Assembly (NCBI RefSeq): GCF_002377945.1
Contig: NZ_DFQV01000020.1
Span: 255,412 to 319,411 of the forward strand
Direction: 5' to 3'
From: Psychrobacter sp. UBA3480
Lineage (GTDB): Bacteria; Pseudomonadota; Gammaproteobacteria; Pseudomonadales; Moraxellaceae
DNA: 64,000 bases
The notes under the pieces: generated by a model
The model's input: the letters and a program-made list of their open reading frames with translations, nothing else
What the model was told of the DNA's origin: nothing
The model's database searches: none
Made by a program: the position numbers and the translations under genes
Shown here: positions 11,465 to 20,380 of the stretch, piece by piece
Position numbering within the stretch: the stretch's first letter is position 1
How the letters are laid out: each line of letters opens with the position of its first letter

Positions 11465-12394
11465 ATGACCAACCGTGACCTCATCATCTTTGTGACGCTC
11501 TCTTTTATGTGGTCACTCTCCTTCGTTTTTTATCGTATCGGCGTGCCCGAGTTTGGCTCATTGGCATTCGCCAGTTTGCGTGTGATATTCGCCGGATTAG
11601 TCATGTTGGTCTTTGTATTATTAAATAAGAAAAACAGAGTCGGTATTAAGGAGCATTGGAAAATGCTAGCACTCGTCGGCTTGTTTTCGGCAGCGCTACC
11701 TTTTGTGTTGTTCTCGTTTTCCGCGCAGTCAGTGAACGCAGGCGTGCTAGCCGTGCTAAATGCTTCTGTACCGATGATGAGTGGTTTTATCGCCAGAGTC
11801 TTCTTTAAAGATAGGCTATCGAAAAAACAAGCACTCGGTTTGGTCATCGGAGTGATTGGGGTAATCATACTGATGAGCGAAAGCTTATTTGGCGGAGGTG
11901 AGCCAGGCAAAGGATTGGTCGAAGGGCTACTACCAATGGGTTACGCGCTACTAGCCTGTGTGGGTTATGCGCTTGGGGCCAACATTACCAAGAACTATCT
12001 GTACGAAGTATCGCCAGTCGCTATCACCGCAGGCTCGCTCATTATCGGTAGTATCATTATGCTGCCTGTAGCCTTTAATGAGTTCCCTTATGGTAAAGAT
12101 ATCAGCATAAAGGCATGGGTTTCGGTGATCTGTATTGGTGTGTTTTCAACCGCCATTGCCCTTATTTTTATGAATCAGTTGATCAAAAATATTGGGCCAA
12201 CGCGCGCCACCAGTATTACTTTAGTCATCCCAATTTTTGCCATTATTTTAGGGTATCTATTACTTGGCGAGGCGCTAAATATACAAGCTATCATTGGTTC
12301 GATTGTGATATTGATCGGCACATATTTGTCATTAGAGCTGTCAATTAAGAAAATGCTAAAGCCAAAAGACAAGACCCAGACGAACAGTATTTAA
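11465..12394 (+). CDS. EamA/DMT-family transporter
   Basis: 309 residues with ten predicted transmembrane helices in two EamA repeats (about 5-140 and 155-300). Typical marks are F-M-W-S-L-S-F near the start, N-A-S-V-P-M-M in the first repeat, and P-I-F-A-I-I-L-G-Y-L-L-L-G-E near the end, the conserved GE at the close of helix 9. Members export amino acids, nucleosides or other metabolites through the inner membrane; the substrate cannot be told. It is a single gene with a 600-base upstream gap and no divergent regulator. A weak hairpin at about 12419-12464 may end the transcript. Confidence 0.85.
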   Translation: MTNRDLIIFVTLSFMWSLSFVFYRIGVPEFGSLAFASLRVIFAGLVMLVFVLLNKKNRVGIKEHWKMLALVGLFSAALPFVLFSFSAQSVNAGVLAVLNASVPMMSGFIARVFFKDRLSKKQALGLVIGVIGVIILMSESLFGGGEPGKGLVEGLLPMGYALLACVGYALGANITKNYLYEVSPVAITAGSLIIGSIIMLPVAFNEFPYGKDISIKAWVSVICIGVFSTAIALIFMNQLIKNIGPTRATSITLVIPIFAIILGYLLLGEALNIQAIIGSIVILIGTYLSLELSIKKMLKPKDKTQTNSI

Positions 12395-12635
12395 GGCTTA
12401 GTAAACAGTCTTCGTAGTAAACAGATACGAAGATTTGTATAGGTGAATATTGTTGTATCTGTTTGTAAATATTGCTTGGAATAATGAAATCTATCCCCTA
12501 TAAATGTAGGCGCTAAACGTAGTTTTACTAATGATATTATAAGTTTTTCTAAACAGCATTCGATAATAATCAGTATGAATGATGGTTGCTATAACTAAAG
12601 ATCATAAATAGCGACAATAACCAATAGGACAGATT

Positions 12636-13739
12636 ATGGCACACGATATTTTATTTGAGCCTGTAAAAATGGGCACACAAACGCTAAAAAACCGCATTAT
12701 GATGGCCCCACTGACACGTCTGCGTGCCGTTGAGCCAGGCGATGTCCCTATCACATGGGCAGCAGAGTACTACTCTCAGCGTGCAGGGGCGGGCCTTGTC
12801 ATCACTGAGGCAACGCAAGTATCGTTTCAAGCAAAAGGCTATGCAGGCGCACCAGGGCTACATACTCAAGATCAAGTCACTGCATGGAAAGCCATCGTTG
12901 ACAATGTCCATGCCAAAGGTGGCAAGATCGTCGTCCAGCTATGGCACACAGGACTTGTCTCACATGAAAGCGTACAACCTGAACGCCGTGCGCCAATTTC
13001 AGCCTCAGATGTCGATGTAGGTATCCGTACCTCATTGCGTGATAGTGACAACCAAGCCATTCGCGCGGATGCCACGCCGCCGCGCCCAGCCAGTCTTGAT
13101 GAGATTCAGCAAGTGGTTACTGACTTTGCGCATGCAACCAAGTGCGCGCAGGAAGCGGGGTTTGATGGTATTGAGATTCATGGCGCGCATGGTTATTTGC
13201 TGCATCAGTTTTGGGCCGAGCATACCAATCAGCGTGACGATGAATACGGTGGCAGCCGCGAAAACCGCGCGCGTCTGACCTTAGATGTTATCGATGCATG
13301 TGTGGATGCTTGGGATGCAGATCATATTGGTATTCGTATCTCGCCACTGGGCACATTCAACAATGTTGAGGGAGGCTACGAAGAAGACGATAACATTTGG
13401 CTGATTGAACAAATCAATAAGCGTGGTCTAATGTATTTGCATCTGTCAGAGCCAGATTGGGCAGGTGGTACGCCGTATAGCGATGAGTTCCGTCAGCGTG
13501 TCCGTGATGCGTTCGATCAGACCATCATCGCGGCGGGTGGCTATGATGCGGACAAAGCTGAGAAGAACATCAAAGCAGGCTATATCGATGCGGTAGCATT
13601 CGGTCGTGATTATATTGCCAACCCTGATCTCGCTGAACGTATTCAAGAGGGCGCACCGCTCAACGAGCAGCATCCAGAGAGCTTCTATGGTGGCGGTGCT
13701 GAAGGTTACACCGACTATCCATTTTTAGACCAAGCGTAA
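12636..13739 (+). CDS. nemA: N-ethylmaleimide reductase, Old Yellow Enzyme family
   Basis: 367 residues, closely collinear with E. coli NemA along its whole length. Shared blocks are MAPLTRLRAVEPGD, ATQVSFQAKGYAGAPG, VQLWHTG, HGAHGYLLHQF, YGGSRENRARL, HLSEPDWAGG, AFGRDYIANPDL and the C-terminal SFYGGGAEGYTDYP. It is an FMN flavoprotein that reduces activated alkenes, nitro compounds and other electrophiles with NADPH. In enterobacteria it sits with nemR and gloA; here there is no NemR-like regulator alongside, so control must differ. It has a GGAC-type ribosome-binding site and a strong terminator. Confidence 0.92.
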   Translation: MAHDILFEPVKMGTQTLKNRIMMAPLTRLRAVEPGDVPITWAAEYYSQRAGAGLVITEATQVSFQAKGYAGAPGLHTQDQVTAWKAIVDNVHAKGGKIVVQLWHTGLVSHESVQPERRAPISASDVDVGIRTSLRDSDNQAIRADATPPRPASLDEIQQVVTDFAHATKCAQEAGFDGIEIHGAHGYLLHQFWAEHTNQRDDEYGGSRENRARLTLDVIDACVDAWDADHIGIRISPLGTFNNVEGGYEEDDNIWLIEQINKRGLMYLHLSEPDWAGGTPYSDEFRQRVRDAFDQTIIAAGGYDADKAEKNIKAGYIDAVAFGRDYIANPDLAERIQEGAPLNEQHPESFYGGGAEGYTDYPFLDQA

Positions 13740-13770
13740 TAGTTAGATTTTTAACTAAATAACGCAACAT

Positions 13771-13810
13771 AAAAAAGCCGTTTAACTAGCAATAGTTGAG
13801 CGGCTTTTTT
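13771..13810. terminator. Bidirectional terminator, nemA / pirin
   Basis: AAAAAAGCCG and CGGCTTTTTT close a hairpin whose inner part (about AACT/AGTT) also pairs. The flanking genes converge here. Confidence 0.85.
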
Positions 13811-13826
13811 TATGCTTAGACTTTAA

Positions 13827-14792
13827 TTATTTGCCGAAAATGCCTATTTGATAATCACGAAAGGTTTGTCTTAGTTCTTCTTGGGTATTCATGACAAAGG
13901 GACCGTGACCTGCGACCGGTTCGCCGATTGGCTCGCCGCTTAGCAGTAGCAATTTGATAGGTGTGTCTTCATCGGTAGTTGCAGGGTAGGTCAATTCGAT
14001 AGTATCAGTAGCAGGTAATGATGAATGTTCAGATTCAGTGCCTACATGAGCTTGGATAGGCGCTGAAAATTCTATCAAACTACCTGCACTGACGGCTGTA
14101 CCGTTGACCAATACTTGACCTTCTTGTACCAGCAGTAGGGTATTGTGTGTCTTCGGTACTTTTAGCATGGTTGTACCTGCTGTATGTAGCTCGATATCCC
14201 ACATATTGACAGGCGTAAATGTCGTTGCGGCACCCGTTATTCCATGCCAGTCACCGGCAATAATGGCAGCTTGACCGATGACAGTTTGCTCGTCGCTATT
14301 GTCTATCAGATCAACGATAGGCATGTCAGCACGTTTGATAGATTGATATTTGGGGTCGGTCAGTTTGTGGGCGCTTGGCAAGTTGACCCATAACTGCACC
14401 ATACTAAAGACGCCGCCACGTTGCCCAAAGGCTTCAGAGTGGAACTCTTCGTGTAGAATGCCGCGACCAGCAGTCATCCACTGTACATCACCTTCTAAAA
14501 TATCGCCGCGCCCACCGGTCGAGTCTGCATGGCTAATCTCACCTGAATAAGCGATGGTTACGGTCTCAAAACCTTTGTGTGGGTGCAGTCCAACACCATG
14601 TGGTTGCAGCTTATAATCAGGATTGGGTGAAAAAGTCGTGGGCTTACCGTAGTCAAATAATAAAAAAGGATCGGTATGGCTATAGTTGAAATCAGGATTA
14701 TTATCGAGATGATTGATTAGGGTTTTTACAAAAAACCCGTCACCTACCCAATGCGGCTTTTTATCACCATGAATATGCTTGATTGAACGCAT
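13827..14792 (-). CDS. Pirin-family protein (bicupin)
   Basis: 321 residues. The N-terminal cupin holds the pirin metal site: His70 and His72 (LHPHKGFETVT), then His114 and Glu116 (GILHEE). GDVQWMTAGRGI at 102-113 is the family signature. The C-terminal cupin (from about 190) lacks these ligands, as is usual. Bacterial pirins include quercetinases and regulators of pyruvate metabolism; which applies is unknown. It ends at a terminator shared with nemA and has no operon partner. Confidence 0.87.
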   Translation of the reverse strand: MRSIKHIHGDKKPHWVGDGFFVKTLINHLDNNPDFNYSHTDPFLLFDYGKPTTFSPNPDYKLQPHGVGLHPHKGFETVTIAYSGEISHADSTGGRGDILEGDVQWMTAGRGILHEEFHSEAFGQRGGVFSMVQLWVNLPSAHKLTDPKYQSIKRADMPIVDLIDNSDEQTVIGQAAIIAGDWHGITGAATTFTPVNMWDIELHTAGTTMLKVPKTHNTLLLVQEGQVLVNGTAVSAGSLIEFSAPIQAHVGTESEHSSLPATDTIELTYPATTDEDTPIKLLLLSGEPIGEPVAGHGPFVMNTQEELRQTFRDYQIGIFGK

Positions 14793-15033
14793 GGATTACC
14801 TCATAAGTCTAAGTGGCATTGCTATCAATAGGATGAATGCCTTACGTTAATTCTACTATGAAAATAGACTTATGTTGTGTTTATTCTCATTGCTCTCTAA
14901 TATCACTGTCTAAAACCATTCAACTATCATCAAACATACTGTCAGCCATTATCTGAGTAATAGTCAATTATTCAAATGCTGACAGTCATTAAGGCTATTA
15001 TTGTCGCTATAAATAGGGAAGCTATTAAGGTGA

Positions 15034-16374
15034 TTAAACGACTTCACCACTGACAAAACCACTGGCCCAAGCCCATTGAAAATTATAGCCGCCAAGCCAG
15101 CCAGTCACATCGAGTACCTCACCGATAAAGTACAAGCCATCTTGCAAGTTGCTTTGCATCGTTTTGGAGGATACTTCATCGGTTGTGACGCCGCCACGTG
15201 TGACCTCAGCAGTGCGGTAACCTTCTGTACCAGAGGGCTTGAGTTGCCAGCCATTAAGCGTAGTACCAAGTTCTGTGAGTCGCTCGTCTTTGATATTGGC
15301 AAGTTCTGTATCTTTGATGTCTTCCCACAGATGCGTCTGTAACGCTGCCAATAGCTTCTTGGGTAGCGCATTGTCCGTGTTTTCTGCCAATACGGTACGA
15401 ATCAGTTGGCGCGGATGTGATTTTTTGCGAGCAAGTAAAAGTTCAGTGACATCTATCTCAGGCAACAGATTGATACTGATGGTTTCGCCAGTCTGCCAAT
15501 AGTTGGATAGCTGTAGCATGGCAGGGCCAGAGAGACCGCGATGGGTAAATAGGACGGGTAATTTAAAAGAGATACGCTCGTTACTGGCAATAACTGGCAG
15601 ACTGATACCAGCCAAAGCACGGATAAGCTCGCCTGTTTTATCAGTGAAAGTAAACGGCACAAGACTGGCATCAGTAGGCACGAGCGTATGCCCAAACTGC
15701 TGCGCCAACTCATAGCCGATACCACTTGCTCCCATGGTTGGGATAGATAGGCCACCAGTAGCGACAACTAAAGACTCACAGCTATAGCGTGTTTGCGCGG
15801 ACTGAGTGCCGCTCGCGATGTCTTTTTTACCAAGCTTTTTGCTCGTCGTTAGATAAAAGCGTTCGCCTTTATCATGAGCAGTAGTTTTGACATGATCAAT
15901 TTGAGCATTAAGCTTTACTTGTACGCCTACGGCCGCGCATTCATCTAACAGCATAGACAAGATGTCTTGTGCGGAGTCGTCACAGAACAGCTGACCATGC
16001 TCGCGCTCATGGTAGGCAATCTTATGCGACTCTACCATGCCGATAAACTCCCAACTCGGATAGCGACTCAGTGCAGATTTGCAGAAGTGGGGATTGGCAC
16101 CGATAAAATGCTCAGGCTCCACAAAGTAATTGGTGAAGTTGCAGCGACCACCACCCGACATCAAAATCTTTTTGCCAGCTTTATTGGCATGATCCAACAC
16201 CAAGACACGGCGGCCGCGGCGACCAGCAGTCAGTGCACAATACAATCCTGAAGCACCAGCGCCGATGATAATGACGTCATAGTGGTTATCCGTAGATTTT
16301 TTGGCTGACGATGGATTACCCGCTGATGAATTGCTTGGCTTAACTGGCTTTGCTTGTTTTGGCATTTGACTCAT
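15034..16374 (-). CDS. HI0933/YhiN-type NAD(P)/FAD-dependent oxidoreductase
   Basis: 446 residues. The FAD-binding motif IIIGAGASGLYCALTAGRRG starts at about residue 36, followed by the family-specific G-K-K-I-L-M-S-G-G-G-R-C-N-F-T-N (67-82). A second Rossmann-like G-G-L-S-I-P-T-M-G and the C-terminal G-W-L-G-G-Y-N-F-Q-W-A block are also typical. This is the flavoprotein family of E. coli YhiN and clostridial BaiN; its physiological substrate in proteobacteria is not established. The first 30 residues are a low-complexity basic and serine-rich extension not usual in the family. It is transcribed alone. Confidence 0.85.
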   Translation of the reverse strand: MSQMPKQAKPVKPSNSSAGNPSSAKKSTDNHYDVIIIGAGASGLYCALTAGRRGRRVLVLDHANKAGKKILMSGGGRCNFTNYFVEPEHFIGANPHFCKSALSRYPSWEFIGMVESHKIAYHEREHGQLFCDDSAQDILSMLLDECAAVGVQVKLNAQIDHVKTTAHDKGERFYLTTSKKLGKKDIASGTQSAQTRYSCESLVVATGGLSIPTMGASGIGYELAQQFGHTLVPTDASLVPFTFTDKTGELIRALAGISLPVIASNERISFKLPVLFTHRGLSGPAMLQLSNYWQTGETISINLLPEIDVTELLLARKKSHPRQLIRTVLAENTDNALPKKLLAALQTHLWEDIKDTELANIKDERLTELGTTLNGWQLKPSGTEGYRTAEVTRGGVTTDEVSSKTMQSNLQDGLYFIGEVLDVTGWLGGYNFQWAWASGFVSGEVV

Positions 16375-16721
16375 GATGATGACTTATAGAATAGGTTTGG
16401 ATAGACGATATAAAGTAGCTAATTATACCATGGCAATAATGGCGGTGTTTTTAGGTGAGTAATATAAATAGCTTTTGCCGCTTGCTATAAATCATTGAAT
16501 AACTTTGATTTTTCTATAGACAATAATTCATGGTTGGTATAATGTGAATATATGAATATTATTCGCTACTACTGCTGCCATATTGATTGCTTACTAAAAC
16601 GCTAGTCGTTTTGATACAAAGAAAATGAATTTCTTTACAAGTAGTTGATGAAAAAGTCAGTCGATTGAACCGCTTATTCAAACATTGTCACGGATGATAA
16701 TGTTAAGACAAAAGGGACTTT
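16375..16721. other. Intergenic region upstream of the liv-type operon
   Basis: About 350 bases between divergent genes. It holds a good extended -10 promoter candidate (listed separately) and the ribosome-binding site of the permease gene (AAGGGA). Nothing else is recognised. Confidence 0.4.
16517..16543 (+). promoter_or_regulatory. Candidate sigma-70 promoter for the liv-type operon
   Basis: An extended -10 (TGG then TATAAT at 16538-16543) lies 15 bases after TAGACA. The spacer is short, but the TG extension can compensate. It would give a leader of about 170 bases before the first permease gene. Confidence 0.4.
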
Positions 16722-17600
16722 ATGGATATCCTACAACTGCTCATTAGTGGGATTGCTAATGGTTGTATCTATGGGCTGTTAGCGCTGGGTTTTGTACTTA
16801 TTTACAAAGCCTCAGAAGCGGTCAATTTCGCCCAAGGCGACATGCTTATGCTCGGTGCCTTTTTGGGCATATCTTTCATCAATGCCGATCAGGCAAACCT
16901 TCCCTTCTTATTAGGTATCACCTTTGCTGCTGTGATCATGGGTGCATTTGGCTACTTACTCGATCGCTTTATCCTACGTGGTATTTTTGGTCAGCCGCAA
17001 TTTGCGATGGTTATCCTTACCATCTCGCTTGGTTTCTTAATGCGCTTTGTCGCTGGTGTCATCTGGGGACATAGCCCAGTCTCATTACAGGCACCGTTTT
17101 CAGGCAAGATGTTGGCATTAGGCTCGCTGAGTATCGCTTATGTCGACATTATTATTATCATATCTACTATCGCATTAACCTCTATTTTGTACTTCTTTTT
17201 TGCCCATACGCGGCTTGGTATTGCGATGCAAGCCAGTAGTCAAAACCAGATGGCAGCCTACTATATGGGTATTCCCGTCAAGCGGGTCAACGGTATCGTT
17301 TGGGCATTGTCAGGGGTGGTTGCCGCACTTGCCGGCATACTATTTGCGGCCAAAGGCGCGATTGAACCCTCTGTCGGATTACTATTCGGTATCAAAGCCT
17401 TTGCTGCTGCGGTAATCGGTGGATTAGGCTCCTTGCCTGGTGCGCTGGCAGGCGGATTGCTAGTAGGGGTGATAGAGCCTTTTGCTGGGCGTTATCTACC
17501 GCTAGGTCTTAGTCAAATTGCGCCTTATGTGGTTATGCTGATCGTACTAATCGTGCGTCCGGGCGGTATTTTTTCTCAGGTCAAACAGAAAAAAGTATAG
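16722..17600 (+). CDS. livH: ABC transporter permease, LivH family
   Basis: 292 residues with about eight transmembrane helices and the LivH start pattern L-L-I-S-G-I-A-N-G-C-I-Y-G-L-L-A-L-G. The EAA-type loop that contacts the ATPase (I-G-G-L-G-S-L-P-G-A) is near 225-240. It is the first gene of a tightly packed unit, followed by livM, livG, livF, an acyl-CoA synthetase and a substrate-binding lipoprotein. Family members carry branched-chain amino acids, but also amides, urea and aromatic or aliphatic acids, so the symbol marks the family and not a proven leucine substrate. Confidence 0.85.
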   Translation: MDILQLLISGIANGCIYGLLALGFVLIYKASEAVNFAQGDMLMLGAFLGISFINADQANLPFLLGITFAAVIMGAFGYLLDRFILRGIFGQPQFAMVILTISLGFLMRFVAGVIWGHSPVSLQAPFSGKMLALGSLSIAYVDIIIIISTIALTSILYFFFAHTRLGIAMQASSQNQMAAYYMGIPVKRVNGIVWALSGVVAALAGILFAAKGAIEPSVGLLFGIKAFAAAVIGGLGSLPGALAGGLLVGVIEPFAGRYLPLGLSQIAPYVVMLIVLIVRPGGIFSQVKQKKV

Positions 17601-17676
17601 AAGCTTTGATCCAAGGAAGCTTTGATTCAAGGATGACAAAGCGGCCTCCAAAACTTTTCAAGGATGAGTACTGCCC

Positions 17677-18774
17677 ATGAAAGCTCAGTTTAAACACAGC
17701 TATGATCAAGATATCAATATCTTCGATGACAAAAGCCAACTTATAAAGTATGGCGTGCTCCTCTTGCTACTATTAATGGCGCCTTGGTTGTTGAGCAACT
17801 ATTACATCAGTGAGCTTAGCGCCATATTGATTTGGTCTATCTCTGGACTGGGTCTGATGCTCTTGACGGGGCACACTGGACAGGTCAGCTTAGGGCATGC
17901 TGCCTTTATGGCGATAGGAGCATTTAGCCATATGGCACTGATGGCTCGAGGGTGGAATTTTTTCCCTGCTTTGGTTGCCTGTGCACTCATCACTGGGGTT
18001 ATCGGTGCGATCATCGCCAGACCAATCTTAAGAACCAGCGGCATCTACTTAGCCATCGCAACCTTAGCACTTAGTATTATCGTCGAGGACATCGCTATCG
18101 TAGCTGAGCCTATTACGGGCGGTATCTCTGGCACCTTTGCTTCTCCTATCAATCTGTTTGGTTACACCATCGATCGCTACATCACGCCAAAAGCATTTTA
18201 TTACTTATGCCTCGCGCTCGTGGTGCTAGTTACCTTAGGGTATATCAACTTACTCAGAAGTGGCACAGGACGATCGTTCTTAGCCATCAGAGACAGCGAA
18301 GTATCCGCCCGCGCGCTTGGCGTCAATGTACCGCAAGCCAAAACACTAGCGTTCAGCATATCTTGCGCGATTACCGCTGTTGGCGGCGCTATGTACGGGC
18401 ATTTTGTGCAAGCGGTCAATTATGAGAGCTTCACCGTTATCATCTCCATCACTATCCTCCTGCAGATTGTCATCGGTGGTTTAGGCTCCATACATGGTGC
18501 GTTTTTTGGTGCTGTCGTCGTTGTCTTATTGCCACAAGTGATTGCTATCTTAGGCGATATGGTTGGTCAAGGTGCGGGCTCTAGTATCACCAGTATTCCT
18601 GGTATTGATACAGCGCTGTTTGCCTTAGTCATTGTCATCATGATCATCTATGAGCCACGCGGTATATACGGCATTTGGATCAAGATACGGACTTGGTTTC
18701 AGATGTTTCCGTTATATCGAAAAGGACTATTTCGCCGTTCTAAAACTTATCTTAAAACGGAGCGTATGCGATGA
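17677..18774 (+). CDS. livM: ABC transporter permease, LivM family
   Basis: 365 residues with about nine to ten transmembrane helices. Typical LivM blocks are L-L-T-G-H-T-G-Q-V-S-L-G-H-A-A-F-M-A-I-G-A, R-D-S-E-V-S-A-R-A-L-G-V, and the ATPase-contact loop I-G-G-L-G-S-I-H-G-A. The stop overlaps the livG start by 4 bases (ATGA), so the two are translationally coupled. It pairs with the preceding LivH to form the membrane channel of the transporter. Confidence 0.88.
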   Translation: MKAQFKHSYDQDINIFDDKSQLIKYGVLLLLLLMAPWLLSNYYISELSAILIWSISGLGLMLLTGHTGQVSLGHAAFMAIGAFSHMALMARGWNFFPALVACALITGVIGAIIARPILRTSGIYLAIATLALSIIVEDIAIVAEPITGGISGTFASPINLFGYTIDRYITPKAFYYLCLALVVLVTLGYINLLRSGTGRSFLAIRDSEVSARALGVNVPQAKTLAFSISCAITAVGGAMYGHFVQAVNYESFTVIISITILLQIVIGGLGSIHGAFFGAVVVVLLPQVIAILGDMVGQGAGSSITSIPGIDTALFALVIVIMIIYEPRGIYGIWIKIRTWFQMFPLYRKGLFRRSKTYLKTERMR

Positions 18775-19538
18775 GCTTATTAAAAGTTGACTCCTTATCT
18801 ATTGCGTTCGGTGGCGTCAAAGCTGTTGATGATATTAGCTTTGAGGTAAACGAGGGCGAGGTATTTACTATCGTAGGACCTAATGGTGCTGGTAAATCTA
18901 CGATTTTTAACTTAATCAGTCGCTTGTACGAGCCGCTTAGTGGTCGTATTACTTTTGATGGCACTGATATTACCAAGCTACCTGCTCACGATATCGCAAA
19001 ATTGGGTATTGCCCGTACGTTTCAAAACATTGAGTTATTTGATCACTCAAGCGTGTTACAAAACCTACTTATCGGCCGCCATTCACAACGCAATACGTCA
19101 TGGATACAGGACTTATTGTTTTTGCCAAAGGTGCGCCGTAGCGAGCGCGAGCATCGTTTGCAAGTTGAAAAAATCATAGATTTTTTAGAGTTAGCGCCTT
19201 ATCGAGATAAGTTGATTGCAGGTTTGCCTTACGGTATTAGAAAGGTGGTTGAGATTGCGCGTGCATTAGCTGCTAACCCCAAGCTTATTTTGCTCGATGA
19301 GCCGGCATCAGGCCTTAGCGTAGAGGAGACGTCCGAGATGGCATGGTGGATCGAAGATATGCAAAAAGATCTTGGTTTGACTATCTTGATGGTAGAGCAT
19401 GACATGAGTCTTGTAAATCGGGTGTCAGATCGAGTACTGGCCGTCGCTGAAGGTAAGTTTTTGGCTCAGGGTACAGCAGCTGAGGTGCAAGCCAATCCAC
19501 AGGTCATTGAAGCCTATCTTGGACAGGAGAGTGTGTAA
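18771..19538 (+). CDS. livG: ABC transporter ATP-binding protein, LivG family
   Basis: 255 residues. Walker A is GPNGAGKST at 36-44 and Walker B LILLDEPASGL at about 170-180. The LivG-specific segment GIARTFQNIELF follows the Q-loop. The usual LSGGQ is degenerate, reading G-L-P-Y-G-I-R-K, which is normal for LivG. The start overlaps livM by 4 bases and the stop overlaps the start of livF by 1 base, so the operon is tightly coupled. Confidence 0.9.
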   Translation: MSLLKVDSLSIAFGGVKAVDDISFEVNEGEVFTIVGPNGAGKSTIFNLISRLYEPLSGRITFDGTDITKLPAHDIAKLGIARTFQNIELFDHSSVLQNLLIGRHSQRNTSWIQDLLFLPKVRRSEREHRLQVEKIIDFLELAPYRDKLIAGLPYGIRKVVEIARALAANPKLILLDEPASGLSVEETSEMAWWIEDMQKDLGLTILMVEHDMSLVNRVSDRVLAVAEGKFLAQGTAAEVQANPQVIEAYLGQESV

Positions 19539-20380
19539 TGTCATCTATCAAAAAATCACTATCCTCTGCCGCGCCAGCTACTGAAATGAATTTGGTCGAC
19601 TCTGAAGTAAAGAACAATGTGCTTGAGGTGCGAAATCTAGAATCCGCTTATGGTCCAGTGATGGCATTAAGAGGCGTGAGTCTAGAGGTGCCGGAAGGCA
19701 AAGTGGTCACGATTTTGGGCGCTAACGGTGCGGGTAAAACAACGTTAATGAAAACCATCTCGGGGGTTATCAATCCTCGCAAGGGCGCAGTATGGTTCCA
19801 CGGAGAGCGTATCGATGGTACCGAGCCTGATCGCTTAGTCAAAAAAGGACTGTCGCACGTACCCGAAGGGCGCGAAGTGTTTCCCTTTTTGAATGTCGCC
19901 GAAAACTTAGCGATGGGCGCTTATACTCGGCGTGACAAGTCTGAGATACAGCGTGATGTCGAGATGATATATGAGTATTTTCCTATTCTAAAAGATCGCC
20001 GTACACAAGCAGCTGGCACGATGTCTGGTGGTCAACAGCAGATGCTCGCTATCGGTCGAGGGCTAATGTCAAGACCCTCTCTTATGCTACTCGATGAGCC
20101 GTCTCTTGGGCTGTCTCCATTATTGGTACAGGAGATATTTGCCATTATTCGACGATTAAATAAAGAGCAAGGTGTAACGATTTTGCTAGTTGAACAAAAT
20201 GCCAGAGTTGCCTTGGCAGCAGCGGATTACGGTTACGTGTTAGAAACAGGGCGTATTGTCATGGCAGGCTCAGCGGACAAACTGATGCACTCTGATGATA
20301 TTAAAGAGTTCTATTTGGGACAAACCAAAGACAACACTGCGGAAGCCACTCGGTGGAAACGCAAAAAGACTTGGCGATAA
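19538..20380 (+). CDS. livF: ABC transporter ATP-binding protein, LivF family
   Basis: 280 residues, about 45 longer than E. coli LivF through an N-terminal serine/alanine-rich extension and a basic tail. Walker A is GANGAGKTT at 61-69, the signature motif is MSGGQQQ, and Walker B is LMLLDEPSLGL. The LivF motif SHVPEGREVFP is present. It forms the ATPase heterodimer with LivG. The 3' end overlaps a possible GTG start of the following acyl-CoA synthetase. Confidence 0.9.
   Translation: MSSIKKSLSSAAPATEMNLVDSEVKNNVLEVRNLESAYGPVMALRGVSLEVPEGKVVTILGANGAGKTTLMKTISGVINPRKGAVWFHGERIDGTEPDRLVKKGLSHVPEGREVFPFLNVAENLAMGAYTRRDKSEIQRDVEMIYEYFPILKDRRTQAAGTMSGGQQQMLAIGRGLMSRPSLMLLDEPSLGLSPLLVQEIFAIIRRLNKEQGVTILLVEQNARVALAAADYGYVLETGRIVMAGSADKLMHSDDIKEFYLGQTKDNTAEATRWKRKKTWR

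Noticed and set aside
14938..14986. Terminator or operator downstream of the YhiN-type gene
   Set aside because: Arms of nine bases (ACTGTCAGC and its complement) exist, but the 31-base loop and lack of a T run leave no clear role.
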